Source: Eubacteriaceae bacterium (GTDB lineage: Bacteria > Bacillota > Clostridia > Lachnospirales > Lachnospiraceae). From it: 64,000 nucleotides of DNA. Numbering within the stretch: the first letter of the stretch is position 1; each line of letters opens with the position of its first letter. Shown one piece after another: positions 54,555-63,841 of the stretch. The notes under the pieces were generated by a model. It was not told where the DNA came from, ran no database searches, and saw nothing but the letters and a program-made list of their open reading frames with translations. Both the position numbers and the translations under genes were made by a program. The stretch is from positions 37,483-101,482 of the forward strand of contig CAJTCR010000014.1 in the NCBI GenBank assembly GCA_910574915.1, in the 5' to 3' direction.

Positions 54555-56207
54555 CTACTTCCTGTTTCCGAAAAACTCAGAAAGCGTTGTGCTAAGCTGC
54601 TGCGGATCAACTGGTTTTGCTACATGCGCATTCATTCCTGCCTCCAGCGCTTCTTTTACATCTTCTGTAAATGCATTTGCCGTCATAGCGATAATCGGAA
54701 TCTGCTGTGCGTCCTGCCTGTTTAAGCTGCGGATTTTTCTCGTCGCATCGTAGCCGTTCATCACCGGCATCTGCACATCCATAAGGATCGCATCATACCT
54801 GCCCTGCTTAGATCGCGCAAACTCTTCGACTGCAAGCTGTCCGTTTTCCACAACCTTACATGCCGCGTCCTGCATCGCCAAAATCTCACTGAGTATTTCC
54901 GCATTCAGCTCGATATCCTCTGCCACGAGAAACTGCCTGCCTGCAAGCGGCGGCACGTCTTCCTCCTGCCTGCCGCCTTTTTCATCCGCCTTGCGAAGCT
55001 GTTTTAAGCATTCCCGAAAGTTCGCCACAAAAAACGGTTTCGGCAAAAAGGCATTGATCCCTGCCCTGACGGCCTCCTCTTCGATCTGCGCCCATTCATA
55101 AGCGGTCAGCACAAGGATCGGGATATCCGAAGAAATGAGCCTGCGAATATTCCTCGCGGTTTCCAGCCCGTCCATCTGCGGCATCTTCCAGTCAATCAGG
55201 ATCACGTCATATATACGGCTGCCTGCCGCCTGCCGGATCCTGTCCACAGCCTGTTCCCCGCTTAACGCATAGTCGATATGCACGCCGGTGTCCGCCATCA
55301 GGTTTTTAATATTCTCGCAGACTTCCTGCGCGTCGTCCACGACTAATATATTGGAAATGCCGTACTGCTCCCAGAATTTCGCATCGCTGTTTTTATCCGG
55401 GATACGCAGGCAGATACGAACGGTAAAAATACTCCCCTTTCCCAGCTCGCTGTGCACCTCAATCGTACCGCCCATCATCTCCACAATATTTTTTGTAATC
55501 GCCATCCCAAGCCCGGTGCCCTGCACTTTTCTCGTCGTATTATTATCCGCGCGGGTAAATGCGTCAAAGATTTTTTCACAGTACTCAGGCGTCATACCAT
55601 ATCCGTTATCCTCCACTGAAATCGTAAGGTTTTGAAACTTACGCGACGCAGGCTGCTCACCTACGACCTTTAGCCTGATCCGTCCGCCCTCCTGCGTATA
55701 CTTTACCGCATTTGACAGCAGGTTAATCAATACCTGGTTGATCCTTGTCTCATCTCCGATAAACTGCTCATGCAGCAGGCCTTTGACATAGACATCAAAC
55801 GCCTGGTCTTTGGCGTTTGTCTGCGGACGGATCACCGTATCGACCGCCGTTATCATATCGGCAAGCTCAAACTCACTGATATTTAACACCATCTTGCCGC
55901 TTTCAATCTTACTGATATCCAGCACGTCATTGATTAAGCTCAGCAAATGCTGGCTGGAAGCAATGACTTTTCTTGTATATTCCCTGACCTTCCCCGGATT
56001 GTCCGCATCCCGCATCAACAGCGCAGAAAATCCGATAATCGCATTCATCGGCGTACGGATATCATGGCTCATATTGGACAAAAACGCTGATTTTGCCCTG
56101 TTCGCCGATTCTGCCGCCTCCAGCGCATTCCGCATCTGCTCTGCCTGCTCCTCAAGCTCCCTGATCCGCTCCTTGTCCGAACGGTTTTTCCCTGTTTCGT
56201 TACACAT
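54555..56207 (-). CDS. Soluble hybrid histidine kinase with two receiver domains
   Basis: About 550 residues with no membrane segment and no PAS, GAF or other sensor. A short N-terminal coiled coil ([20 protein letters not shown]) leads to HisKA ([20 protein letters not shown]), HATPase_c ([23 protein letters not shown]), a first receiver ([10 protein letters not shown], phosphoacceptor in [13 protein letters not shown]) and a second receiver ([24 protein letters not shown]). The ATG at 56207 is chosen over an upstream TTG, but the RBS spacing is poor in both cases. The missing input domain may mean truncation of a larger kinase; an upstream stop blocks a longer frame. Confidence 0.82.
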   Translation of the reverse strand: MCNETGKNRSDKERIRELEEQAEQMRNALEAAESANRAKSAFLSNMSHDIRTPMNAIIGFSALLMRDADNPGKVREYTRKVIASSQHLLSLINDVLDISKIESGKMVLNISEFELADMITAVDTVIRPQTNAKDQAFDVYVKGLLHEQFIGDETRINQVLINLLSNAVKYTQEGGRIRLKVVGEQPASRKFQNLTISVEDNGYGMTPEYCEKIFDAFTRADNNTTRKVQGTGLGMAITKNIVEMMGGTIEVHSELGKGSIFTVRICLRIPDKNSDAKFWEQYGISNILVVDDAQEVCENIKNLMADTGVHIDYALSGEQAVDRIRQAAGSRIYDVILIDWKMPQMDGLETARNIRRLISSDIPILVLTAYEWAQIEEEAVRAGINAFLPKPFFVANFRECLKQLRKADEKGGRQEEDVPPLAGRQFLVAEDIELNAEILSEILAMQDAACKVVENGQLAVEEFARSKQGRYDAILMDVQMPVMNGYDATRKIRSLNRQDAQQIPIIAMTANAFTEDVKEALEAGMNAHVAKPVDPQQLSTTLSEFFGNRK

Positions 56208-56394
56208 ATCCTTTCCCTGACAGCTCCAATCTGAACAATTCGATCCTTCCAACAATCTATAAAAAGCTTTTCAGTTACACAGTCCACTAAAAAGAACAGG
56301 ATAATTATAACATTCCTGATTCGCAATATCAAGAGTCATAGTGATCCTGTCTTAAAAATGACCTTGCACGTTCTTCCAGGGACAATCATTATCG

Positions 56395-56450
56395 TTTTTA
56401 AAAAGCAAAAGCCGGAAAACACTGCATTAACAGTCTTTCCGGCTTTTGCT
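56395..56450 (-). terminator. Terminator of the tmRNA gene
   Basis: AGCAAAAGCCGGAAA pairs perfectly with TTTCCGGCTTTTGCT; on the minus strand a TTTTT run follows. It lies just after the tmRNA 3' end. Confidence 0.88.
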
Positions 56451-56476
56451 GCGAGATATTCGCCCTTTGCTAAGAA

Positions 56477-56814
56477 TGGAATAGACGGGAATCGAACCCG
56501 TGTCCAAAGACCCCTCCACCGTACTTCTACGAGCGTAGTCTTTGCTTTTACATTCCCTCCGCGGCACCCGCAAAGACACGGTTGCCGTTTTAGTAGCTTC
56601 ATCATACGCCTGTATACGCAAAGCTTAGTATACATCGTTTCCTACATCGTCGATGCCTGGGTTCTAATGTGTAGGTGCACTAGATCAGACAACTGCCATT
56701 AGGCAGCGTATGCTAAATTATCGTTAGCGTTTAATTTTAATTTTGAGAGTTAACGCATCTCCTGCGGCTCGCTTCTCCAGCTTCAAAACCCCTGTCGAAA
56801 CCTTTACTATCCCA
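56477..56814 (-). ncRNA. ssrA: Transfer-messenger RNA (ssrA)
   Basis: The 5' end GGGATAG pairs with CTATTCC at the 3' end, forming the acceptor stem; CCA is not encoded. The 5' part has GTAAAGGTTTCGACAGG, the conserved tmRNA start, and the 3' part has the T arm ACGGGTTCGATTCCCGT. The resume frame GCTAACGATAATTTAGCATA ends GCTGCCTAA and gives the tag ANDNLAYAA. The G-U pair in the acceptor stem expected for alanyl charging is at the third position of the 5' strand. It releases stalled ribosomes and tags the unfinished proteins for degradation. Length is about 338 nt. Confidence 0.95.
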
Positions 56815-56997
56815 TATAAAATTGTATTTATTTTTTGTCATTATAGACCTGCTTTTAAAAAAAGTCAATAGGGATTTTAAAATTCCTTGTACTCCCCCAA
56901 AGATCTGTTGTATAATAAATGCAATTACCTTTTCGTGTGGAATTCGCTTTGACGCTTATAATAATAAAAGAAACAATCACAAGGAGGAAATTATAAG

Positions 56998-58773
56998 ATG
57001 TTCAAAGGTTTTGCATTCTTTTTTCACACATCGATGAAATATGACAAATTCTATTTTATCGACATGGTGTTAAACCAGCTTGTATTTGCCTGCGGCGCTG
57101 TGTTTGCGGTAATTTTGCCGCGATTTTTGCTGAACGCCATTTTTTACGAAGACAGAAATACGAACCGGCTTCTGTTTTTATTGTTACTATCGATTGGCAT
57201 CCCGTTTGTCACTTCGGTATGCAGCGGCATATTGGAAAACCATATTTTTCTGCACCGCATCCATGTGTATAACAAGTTTAACCAATTTATGTCTGAAAAA
57301 ATCCTGAAAGCAAACTATGTGTTTGTCGAACAGGAAAGCTTTATTGAGCTGCGAAAAAAAGCAGAGAAATATTTGTATGGAGATTACCGAGGCTTTGGCG
57401 TTGTCTTTGAAAATATGATGACTGCATCCGGGCAGGCAGTTTTATTTTTTGCCACCGCCATCCTGATCTCTACCATGCATCCTGCCTTTCTTCTGCTGTT
57501 TTTAGGGCTTGCCGCAGTGCAGTCATGGCTGCATGGCATGATGAAAAAGAAAAACTACGAAGTGTCGCTTAAGCAGGTGCCTTTGGAAAACCAGATGAGC
57601 TACTTAAACGACGTTGTCGCCAATTTTACGTACGGCAAAGAGCTACGCATCAACGCGATGGGAGACTGGCTCAGCGGCATACTCAAAAAGCAGATCGAAA
57701 CGATGATGGGATTTTACGGCGAAATCGCCAAAAACAACGACCTCATCAGCGTGTTATCCGCTGCCGTTATGCTGATCCAGCAGGGAAGCACTTACGCATA
57801 TCTGATCTTTCAGATCCTGCACGGCAATATGGGCATCGGCGATTTTACAATGTACCTAGCAGCGCTTGGCACCTTTACCGCCACGCTGCAAAGCCTGACT
57901 GCCAGCCTGGTCGACGTCAGGCAGTACAGTTCCTATTATACGTATCTGGAACAGTATTTAAATTTGTCCAGCATGGGCGAAAATCCAGACGGGCATGTAT
58001 TTCCCATGCACCAGCCGCATGAAATACGGTTTGAAAACGTTTCCTTTTCCTATCCCGGACAGTCCGGTGCCGCACTGAAAAATATCACCCTCTCTGTCAG
58101 CCAGGGCGAAAAAATTGCTATCGTAGGTGAAAACGGAGCCGGAAAAACGACACTGACCAAGCTGCTGACAAGGCTGTACGAAGCAGACAGCGGAACGATT
58201 ACGATTGACGGATATCCAGTTAACGACGCCAATTATCCTTCTCTGATGCGCCTGTTTGCGGTTGTGTACCAGGATTTTAAACTGTTTTCCTTTACCCTGA
58301 AAGAAAATATCGCGCTTGCACAAAGCGCGCATACTTCCGACGAAGACGTCTGGCACTGTATCAACCAGTTCGGGCTGTCTTCCAAAGTCAGCACATTAAA
58401 GCACGGGATACATACCCATGTATTTAAAAACTTTGACGAAGAAGGCTTTCAGCCATCTGGCGGAGAAGCACAAAAAATCGCACTTTGCCGCGCCGCCTTA
58501 AAAGACGCAGATATTGTGATACTCGACGAGCCTACGGCTGCGCTCGACCCAAAGGCAGAGGATGAGATCTACCGCCAGTTTGACGCTATCGCAGGCGGGC
58601 GGACGACTTTTTACATTACCCACCGCCTGACAAGCACACGTTTCTGCGACCGGATCATCGTATTAAAGGACGGAGAAATCTGTGAGACCGGCAGCCACGA
58701 CGAGTTAATGGCAAAAGACGGCGTCTATGCCAGGCTGTACCACTTACAGGCAAAGTATTATGAAAAATCATAA
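56998..58773 (+). CDS. ABC exporter, fused membrane and ATPase domains
   Basis: A 591-residue half-transporter. About six membrane segments lie in residues 1-320; then the ATPase has Walker A GENGAGKTT, Q-loop VVYQDFKLFSF, signature QPSGGEAQKIA, Walker B IVILDEPTAALDP and switch His in YITHRLTS. The SGGEAQK wording and the isolated gene resemble bacteriocin/lantibiotic exporters more than lipid flippases. AAGGAGG precedes the ATG at 56998. It functions as a homodimer or with an unlinked partner; substrate unknown. Confidence 0.88.
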   Translation: MFKGFAFFFHTSMKYDKFYFIDMVLNQLVFACGAVFAVILPRFLLNAIFYEDRNTNRLLFLLLLSIGIPFVTSVCSGILENHIFLHRIHVYNKFNQFMSEKILKANYVFVEQESFIELRKKAEKYLYGDYRGFGVVFENMMTASGQAVLFFATAILISTMHPAFLLLFLGLAAVQSWLHGMMKKKNYEVSLKQVPLENQMSYLNDVVANFTYGKELRINAMGDWLSGILKKQIETMMGFYGEIAKNNDLISVLSAAVMLIQQGSTYAYLIFQILHGNMGIGDFTMYLAALGTFTATLQSLTASLVDVRQYSSYYTYLEQYLNLSSMGENPDGHVFPMHQPHEIRFENVSFSYPGQSGAALKNITLSVSQGEKIAIVGENGAGKTTLTKLLTRLYEADSGTITIDGYPVNDANYPSLMRLFAVVYQDFKLFSFTLKENIALAQSAHTSDEDVWHCINQFGLSSKVSTLKHGIHTHVFKNFDEEGFQPSGGEAQKIALCRAALKDADIVILDEPTAALDPKAEDEIYRQFDAIAGGRTTFYITHRLTSTRFCDRIIVLKDGEICETGSHDELMAKDGVYARLYHLQAKYYEKS

Positions 58774-58784
58774 TCCGTAAAACC

Positions 58785-58831
58785 ATGCAGCCCGTTGGAA
58801 CTGCATCATTACCGTTTCCAACGGGCTGCAT
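58785..58831 (+). terminator. Hairpin between converging ABC exporter and UDG genes
   Basis: ATGCAGCCCGTTGGAA pairs with TTTCCAACGGGCTGCAT. The right arm is also the last codons of the UDG gene (SYAARWKR). A T run follows only after an 11-base gap on the plus strand, so terminator strength is uncertain. Confidence 0.55.
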
Positions 58832-59399
58832 AACTCAGGCTGCATTTTTTTACAATTTCCAAAAAATCTTCTTTCACAAGTTCATATTTGGAAGGATCGT
58901 GCAAAATCGCCGAAGGATGGTACGTTGCCGTCAACGCACAGTTTTTTCGATGCGTCCATGTGCCATGCTGCCTTGAAATTTTAAAATCTGGTGCAATAAT
59001 ACGCTGTGCCGCGACACGCCCAAGGCAGACAATGATTTCTGGCTTTAATAAATATGTCTCATACTTGAGATACGGAAAACACGCCTTTTTTTCCTCCTCA
59101 TTTGGATCGCGGTTGCCAGGCGAATGGCATTTAATAATATTCGTAATATACAGATCCTCCCTGCCCAGCCCGCATTCTAGCAAAAGCCTGTCCAAAACTT
59201 CCCCGGAACGCCCGACAAATGGCACTCCCTGTTGGTCTTCCTGCGCTCCCGGCGCTTCCGCAATCAGCATAATATCCGCCTGCCTGCTGCCCCTGCCCAT
59301 AACCGGCAGGTGCCTGGACTGGCTGAGCGGGCACTGCGTGCAGACAGACAAATGCTCATAGATCTCATTCCATGTACCTTGCCCAAAGATGCTCTGCAT
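58809..59399 (-). CDS. Uracil-DNA glycosylase, family 4 (Fe-S type)
   Basis: About 196 residues from the ATG at 59399 (AAGGAG nine bases upstream). It has the cluster cysteines CTQC near the N-terminus and KCHSPGNRDPNEEEKKAC further on, motif 1 AEAPGAQEDQQGVPFVGRSG and motif 3 YHPSAIL. It removes uracil from DNA. The RBS and perhaps the first codons (MQSI) lie in sequence that also reads as an FtsX-permease remnant, so the 5' end appears to have been built from foreign sequence. Earlier in-frame starts would fuse that permease piece to the enzyme. Confidence 0.9.
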   Translation of the reverse strand: MQSIFGQGTWNEIYEHLSVCTQCPLSQSRHLPVMGRGSRQADIMLIAEAPGAQEDQQGVPFVGRSGEVLDRLLLECGLGREDLYITNIIKCHSPGNRDPNEEEKKACFPYLKYETYLLKPEIIVCLGRVAAQRIIAPDFKISRQHGTWTHRKNCALTATYHPSAILHDPSKYELVKEDFLEIVKKCSLSYAARWKR

Positions 59400-59597
59400 A
59401 GCCGCAAACTCCTTCTGCCTGGAAACCGCGGAAGCGATCATCACATTTGCCAGGTTCAAAAGCCCCAGAACGCTGAAGATGTCTGCAAACAGGTTTCCCG
59501 CTATTTGATAAACGTTTAAAAATGCCTCAAGCTCCTTGGCTATGGACTGGCTGGATTCATACGTGGCCTGCGTACTTCGTGCCGTAAGGCGGTCGAA
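59388..59597 (-). pseudogene. FtsX/MacB-like ABC permease remnant
   Basis: The frame open from a TAA at 59598 reads FDRLTARSTQATYESSQSIA, then KELEAFLNVYQIAGNLFADI and VLGLLNLANVMIASAVSRQK, then EFAAMQSI. The helix followed by a SAVSRQKEFAAMQSI-type loop is the hallmark of FtsX-domain permeases, where it is followed by G and the next helix. Both ends of the gene are missing: the 3' side runs into the UDG gene, the 5' side ends at the start of the A+T-rich module. The rest of the permease might lie beyond 64000 if the module was inserted into it. Confidence 0.6.
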
Positions 59598-59607
59598 TTA
59601 ACTTTCT

Positions 59608-60843
59608 TTACGCTGAAACTTGATGTTTTTTGAAACCAATTCTGGAAAGCGGTATGAACACCACCGTTAATATCGTGTACATGATTGCTCTTACAGCAAG
59701 TGCATCCATAACGAAACCACCAAATTGATAGGAAATATATTTACTGATTTCAGGCATAGTTGCACGATAGGGCAGTAAGAACAATATTAAGTTATATAAT
59801 CCGGTTGTTCCATTGGGTGTTAAGAACATGGGGATAAAAAGTACAGGTACAAGCACAATCAACACCATATATGGACTTTTCATATTTGCAGAGAGAACCA
59901 GTGTCAGCCCAATCATTGCAAACAAAATCAGGTAGATTACTCCCAAATTGAAAAGAACAGACTGCATAAATGTAAACGGATATGGTATTGTTGTCCCTGC
60001 AATCTGCAAGGGAAGATTCCACCCATCCATACCAAAGGCGGCAAGCGGCAATCCACAGGCAATAATGACATGAAGCGTAAACGCAATCACGCCAAAAAGG
60101 AATGAGGATATGGTTTTTGCTGTTATCAGCTTTGTTTTTCCATATTTGCCTGCCAAAATAACTGCATCTGTCCCCGTCTGATACTCCCCGGAAAAAACAG
60201 GGGCAATCACAATACAGACACAAAGCAGCGCAAACATGAAAAGTTCAAAGCTGCTTATAATGATTTCCCATCCTTCGTAATAGCCATATTGTAAGGGTGT
60301 ATCTACTTTACTGTTCATATTGCTCCAATATGTCTTTTGGGCATCAGATAATTTACGGGACGGCATATTTAACAATGCTTCTATTTTTTCTTCCCTTGCC
60401 TGATAAAAACCTGCTCCGTTTGTCATATCCAAATCCGGCAATTTTTCCAAACCCGTGTTTTCGCCCGGCGCATCATAATTTGCGGCTATTGTATTCAGCA
60501 GCTTCTCTCTCGGAGCAACAAAGTTCCAGTAGGCATCACCAATTAAAAACTTTTCATTCCCGTTGTATCCTACATTATTCGGATTCTCAAAAAGTTTTTG
60601 GTATTCACGAATCATTTCTGCAATATATTCTTCTGTCAAAGGTACTGCCAAATCTGAATATTGCCCTTTGGCATAAGCAATCCCCTTACTTCCTTTCATA
60701 ACCCCCTCCTGATTATATGTTTGATACTGCAAGATTGGCAGACCAAAAAGAAATGCCGTCAGCAAAAGGCTTACCGCCATTACAATAAGCGTTGATTTTT
60801 TACGCAGAATTTTTAAAAACTCATACTTAATCAATGTTTTCAT
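59608..60843 (-). CDS. ABC-2 type permease of a bacitracin/lantibiotic-type transporter
   Basis: About 411 residues from the ATG at 60843 (GAAAGGGG upstream). N-terminal [20 protein letters not shown], a large extracytoplasmic segment (residues 45-205), then six hydrophobic segments. Similar permeases occur beside two-component systems in clostridial mobile elements. The ATG overlaps the 3' end of the ATPase gene. Because that ATPase lacks its nucleotide-binding P-loop, this permease probably does not work unless another ATPase substitutes. Confidence 0.82.
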   Translation of the reverse strand: MKTLIKYEFLKILRKKSTLIVMAVSLLLTAFLFGLPILQYQTYNQEGVMKGSKGIAYAKGQYSDLAVPLTEEYIAEMIREYQKLFENPNNVGYNGNEKFLIGDAYWNFVAPREKLLNTIAANYDAPGENTGLEKLPDLDMTNGAGFYQAREEKIEALLNMPSRKLSDAQKTYWSNMNSKVDTPLQYGYYEGWEIIISSFELFMFALLCVCIVIAPVFSGEYQTGTDAVILAGKYGKTKLITAKTISSFLFGVIAFTLHVIIACGLPLAAFGMDGWNLPLQIAGTTIPYPFTFMQSVLFNLGVIYLILFAMIGLTLVLSANMKSPYMVLIVLVPVLFIPMFLTPNGTTGLYNLILFLLPYRATMPEISKYISYQFGGFVMDALAVRAIMYTILTVVFIPLSRIGFKKHQVSA

Positions 60844-61419
60844 CTGTTTCGCCCCTTTCAAACTGTGTATCTTCGCCAAAATGAAACAAAAACAAATCCT
60901 CCAAACTCGGTTCAACAGTATATGCGTCTGCCGTGGGTGCAGTTTCAGCAACAATCCGCAAACGAACCATATTGTTTTCGTGGTGCAGATTAACAACAGA
61001 AAATGTCCTGCTGTATTCTGATGCTTTCTGATTATCTTCTAAAAACTCCCAAACTTTGCCACGAATACTGTCTGTTACCGTATCCATAGGTTCCTGCAGC
61101 AAAAACTGTCCCTGTTTCATCATCAGAATAGTATCCGCAATATAGGAAACGTCCGAAACGATATGTGTAGACAAAATGACTATTTTCTCTTTTGCAAAAT
61201 CTGAAATAAGGTTACGGAAACGTACCCGTTCTTTTGGATCAAGTCCCGCGGTAGGTTCATCTAATATCAGTATAGACGGGTTATTTAGTTCAGCCTGTGC
61301 AATTCCTAAACGCTGCTTCATACCACCGGAATATGACTTGACTTTTTTATCCGCTGCTTCCCATTAACAGCACGTTTCTCCCCATACTGCTTGCATAAGT
61401 GTTGTAATTGCAGTTCCAT
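60827..61419 (-). pseudogene. ABC ATPase with internal deletion (Walker A lost)
   Basis: The ATG at 61419 follows AGGAGGG and reads [20 protein letters not shown], a normal ATPase N-terminus. Directly after this the sequence jumps to [20 protein letters not shown] in a different frame, followed by Walker [14 protein letters not shown] and the C-terminal domain. About 130 codons with Walker A and the Q-loop are missing, with a frameshift at the junction near 61364. The C-terminal part stays open from an internal ATG ([14 protein letters not shown]), which cannot bind ATP. Surrounding genes look intact. Confidence 0.88.
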
Positions 61420-61450
61420 AGGAACCCTCCTAATCATTTTATTTAGACTC

Positions 61451-61487
61451 AAAAAATAAATGGTCTATGCTGTAAAGCATAAACCAT
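61451..61487 (-). terminator. Terminator between histidine kinase and ABC ATPase genes
   Basis: TGGTCTATGCT pairs with AGCATAAACCA; on the minus strand a TTATTTTTT run follows. It separates the regulatory genes from the transporter genes. Confidence 0.7.
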
Positions 61488-61525
61488 CTATCTTAGGTGT
61501 GGCTTTTCTGTATCTTAAGTTAACC

Positions 61526-62938
61526 TTAAGTCTGTGCATCAAGAGTAATGATAAATTCTGTTCCAATGTCTGGACTGCTCTTGACGCTGATATTTCCACC
61601 ATGAAGCAATACTATCTGTTTTGCAATAGCAAGCCCAAGACCACTTCCCTCCGGCTTCTCTTTGGTATTTGTTCCTCTGTAATATCGGTTGAATAATTTG
61701 GCCTGCTCTGCTTCATCCATCCCACTCCCATTATCACGAATGGAAATGAAAACAACACTTGCCGCACTATTACCGATAGATATTTTTATCTTTGTGTCGG
61801 GCGGATTGTGTATCAGGGCGTTAATGATAATATTTTGAATTGCACGCCGGAGCAAATCAGGGTCAAGGGAAACGATAAGTTCTTGTCCGTCACTCTCAAA
61901 CTCTATATTGCGTTTAGAAAATGCATGGTCATTTATAAGGTCAATTACCACTTCTTTGACATACCTTGTGATAAGTACCTCCTGCGGATGATAGGGCACT
62001 GCGCCAGAATCAATCTGGTATGTCAGTTTCAAATCGTTTAACAGTTTTTCCACATGGGAAACATTCTTTAAAATTATCTTTCCATATTCCTGTGCTGTCT
62101 CCTCTCCAGCTATTTGGTTATCAGCAAGCAGTTCCGCATAACCTTTTACCGGGGAAAGTGGTGTTTTCAAATCATGGGTAATATTTGCAATCCATTCTGT
62201 ACGTGCGTTCTCCGTTTCTTCTTTTATCCTGTCGCTTTGCCTGATTTCCATATCCATTTTATTCAAAGCTGCGTAAATGTCACGAAACATGCCCTTTTCT
62301 TTTAATGGAATATAGGCACGCAGTGATACGTTTCGGATCCCCCCTGTTATGCTTGATAATTTTCTTGAAATCCACCAAACATATCCGAAAACCAAAACGG
62401 CAAAGATGAATAAGGCGAAAAGAACGATTTTCTTCACAACCGGCAGTAACCGGGTAAATCTTTCACCATTATAATACAGCATATATTTCCCTATTGCATA
62501 GGGAAAACCTATGATATAGCTGCAAGTTTCTTTTGAATCTTTTAAAACGCTTACAAAAACAGTATTTTCATTCTCATAAGCACTTGTACCAAAAGACAGC
62601 AGCGCAGAAGCGGGATAGCTTGTGGGATAACTTTCCGGCTTGTTATAAGAAAAAATCTCCTGCCCAGATTCATCAATTACCTGAATCCATAATCCATATT
62701 CATCTAAACGGTCAAGCCCTATTTTTTCTACTTCCAAGTTTTCGTCTTTGTAATCCATCCAAACAGAAAAATTATCTGTAAACATTTGCGCCCAGGAAGC
62801 TTTACTCAGCCCCTCTGGCTCTGGAATGGAAAATATATAATAAAACAAACCGATTGTAATAGCTGCCATCATCAAAACCAAAATGGAAAAAACAGCAAAT
62901 GAACATAAAAACGGATTGAATTTCTTTTTACTTTTCAT
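61526..62938 (-). CDS. Sensor histidine kinase
   Basis: A 470-residue kinase with two membrane segments (residues 10-34 and about 165-185) around a 130-residue extracellular domain. HisKA has the phosphorylated His in IANITHDLKTPLSPVKGYAE; HATPase_c has NIIINALIHNP (N box), FNRYYRGTNT and GSGLGLAIAKQIV. It overlaps the response regulator by 11 bases and is followed by a terminator. The domain layout fits a sensor of peptide antibiotics, which is inferred from the ABC genes downstream. Confidence 0.9.
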   Translation of the reverse strand: MKSKKKFNPFLCSFAVFSILVLMMAAITIGLFYYIFSIPEPEGLSKASWAQMFTDNFSVWMDYKDENLEVEKIGLDRLDEYGLWIQVIDESGQEIFSYNKPESYPTSYPASALLSFGTSAYENENTVFVSVLKDSKETCSYIIGFPYAIGKYMLYYNGERFTRLLPVVKKIVLFALFIFAVLVFGYVWWISRKLSSITGGIRNVSLRAYIPLKEKGMFRDIYAALNKMDMEIRQSDRIKEETENARTEWIANITHDLKTPLSPVKGYAELLADNQIAGEETAQEYGKIILKNVSHVEKLLNDLKLTYQIDSGAVPYHPQEVLITRYVKEVVIDLINDHAFSKRNIEFESDGQELIVSLDPDLLRRAIQNIIINALIHNPPDTKIKISIGNSAASVVFISIRDNGSGMDEAEQAKLFNRYYRGTNTKEKPEGSGLGLAIAKQIVLLHGGNISVKSSPDIGTEFIITLDAQT

Positions 62939-63632
62939 AAGGATTCACCAGTTTATAGCCTAAACCCTTCATTGTTATGATATATTCGGGGATAGCAGGA
63001 TTGTCCTCTATCTTTTCACGCAGATGCCGAATATGCACCATGATTGTATTATCACATCCAAAACTGTCTTCACCCCAAATGGTTTCGTACAGACGTTCCC
63101 TGCTGATAACACGTCCTATATTTTCTGCCATATAATCCAAAATTTCAAACTCACGGGCAGTCAATTCAATTTCTTTTCCGCCTTTCGTCACCCGGCAGCC
63201 TTGCGTATCAATCGTCAAAGCTCCAATTTTTATAGATTCATTTTGTATCGGAGTATTCTTATATTCTGCCCGTCGCAACTGTGCCTTTACCCTGTATGCT
63301 ACTTCTTTGGGGCTAAAAGGTTTTGTTACATAATCGTCACCGCCTACTGCCAAGCCAAGCAATTTATCCAATTCATCATTTTTTGACGATAGGAACAGAA
63401 TCGGACAATAGGAAAACTGTCTGATCTGCTTACATACTTCATACCCATCAATTCCCGGAAGCATTATATCTAAAATAATGATATCCGGCTGTCTCTGTTT
63501 GCAAATTTTTACAGCAGAATTTCCATTATCAGTTTTGATGATATGATAGAATCCCTCTATGTTAAATGCTTTTTCAAGTAAGTTTAAAATATCCGGCTCA
63601 TCGTCAACAATCATTATCTTATATTCATTCAT
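62928..63632 (-). CDS. OmpR-family response regulator
   Basis: A 234-residue regulator. Receiver: MIVDDEPDILN, phosphoacceptor in IIILDIMLPGIDG, TKPFSPKEVAYR. DNA-binding domain: LTAREFEILDYMAENIGRVI and TIMVHIRHLREKI. AGGAGG precedes the ATG, with a four-base overlap to the small HTH gene upstream. It forms a two-component system with the kinase downstream. Confidence 0.93.
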   Translation of the reverse strand: MNEYKIMIVDDEPDILNLLEKAFNIEGFYHIIKTDNGNSAVKICKQRQPDIIILDIMLPGIDGYEVCKQIRQFSYCPILFLSSKNDELDKLLGLAVGGDDYVTKPFSPKEVAYRVKAQLRRAEYKNTPIQNESIKIGALTIDTQGCRVTKGGKEIELTAREFEILDYMAENIGRVISRERLYETIWGEDSFGCDNTIMVHIRHLREKIEDNPAIPEYIITMKGLGYKLVNPYEK

Positions 63633-63841
63633 GAAATATTTTCCTCCTGCAATTTGTTGCTTTTCTTATTACTTAACCGTCCATCAGCAGGCTTTTCAGC
63701 ATCCTTTGGTATCAGCCACATACGGCTGAACTTTGCCACACCGGGAATGCGGTTTTCTTCGCATAATTTCTGTACTCGTCTTTCCGAAATGCTCCATTTC
63801 TTTGCCGCTTCTGGGACAGAAATAACCTCTAACATTCTCAT
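63629..63841 (-). CDS. Small excisionase/MerR-like helix-turn-helix protein
   Basis: A 70-residue protein: SVPEAAKKWSISERRVQKLC and ENRIPGVAKFSRMWLIPKDA form the HTH_17/excisionase-type wing-helix found on clostridial conjugative elements. AAAGGATGA precedes the ATG. It leads the HTH-RR-HK-ABC module; its coupling to the regulator suggests a transcriptional role. It may mark a larger mobile element that continues past the window. Confidence 0.75.
   Translation of the reverse strand: MRMLEVISVPEAAKKWSISERRVQKLCEENRIPGVAKFSRMWLIPKDAEKPADGRLSNKKSNKLQEENIS

Noticed and set aside
59400..59459. Longer UDG start at the TTG at 59459
   Set aside because: The added residues are FtsX-permease-like, not UDG-like, and the ATG at 59399 has its own AAGGAG.
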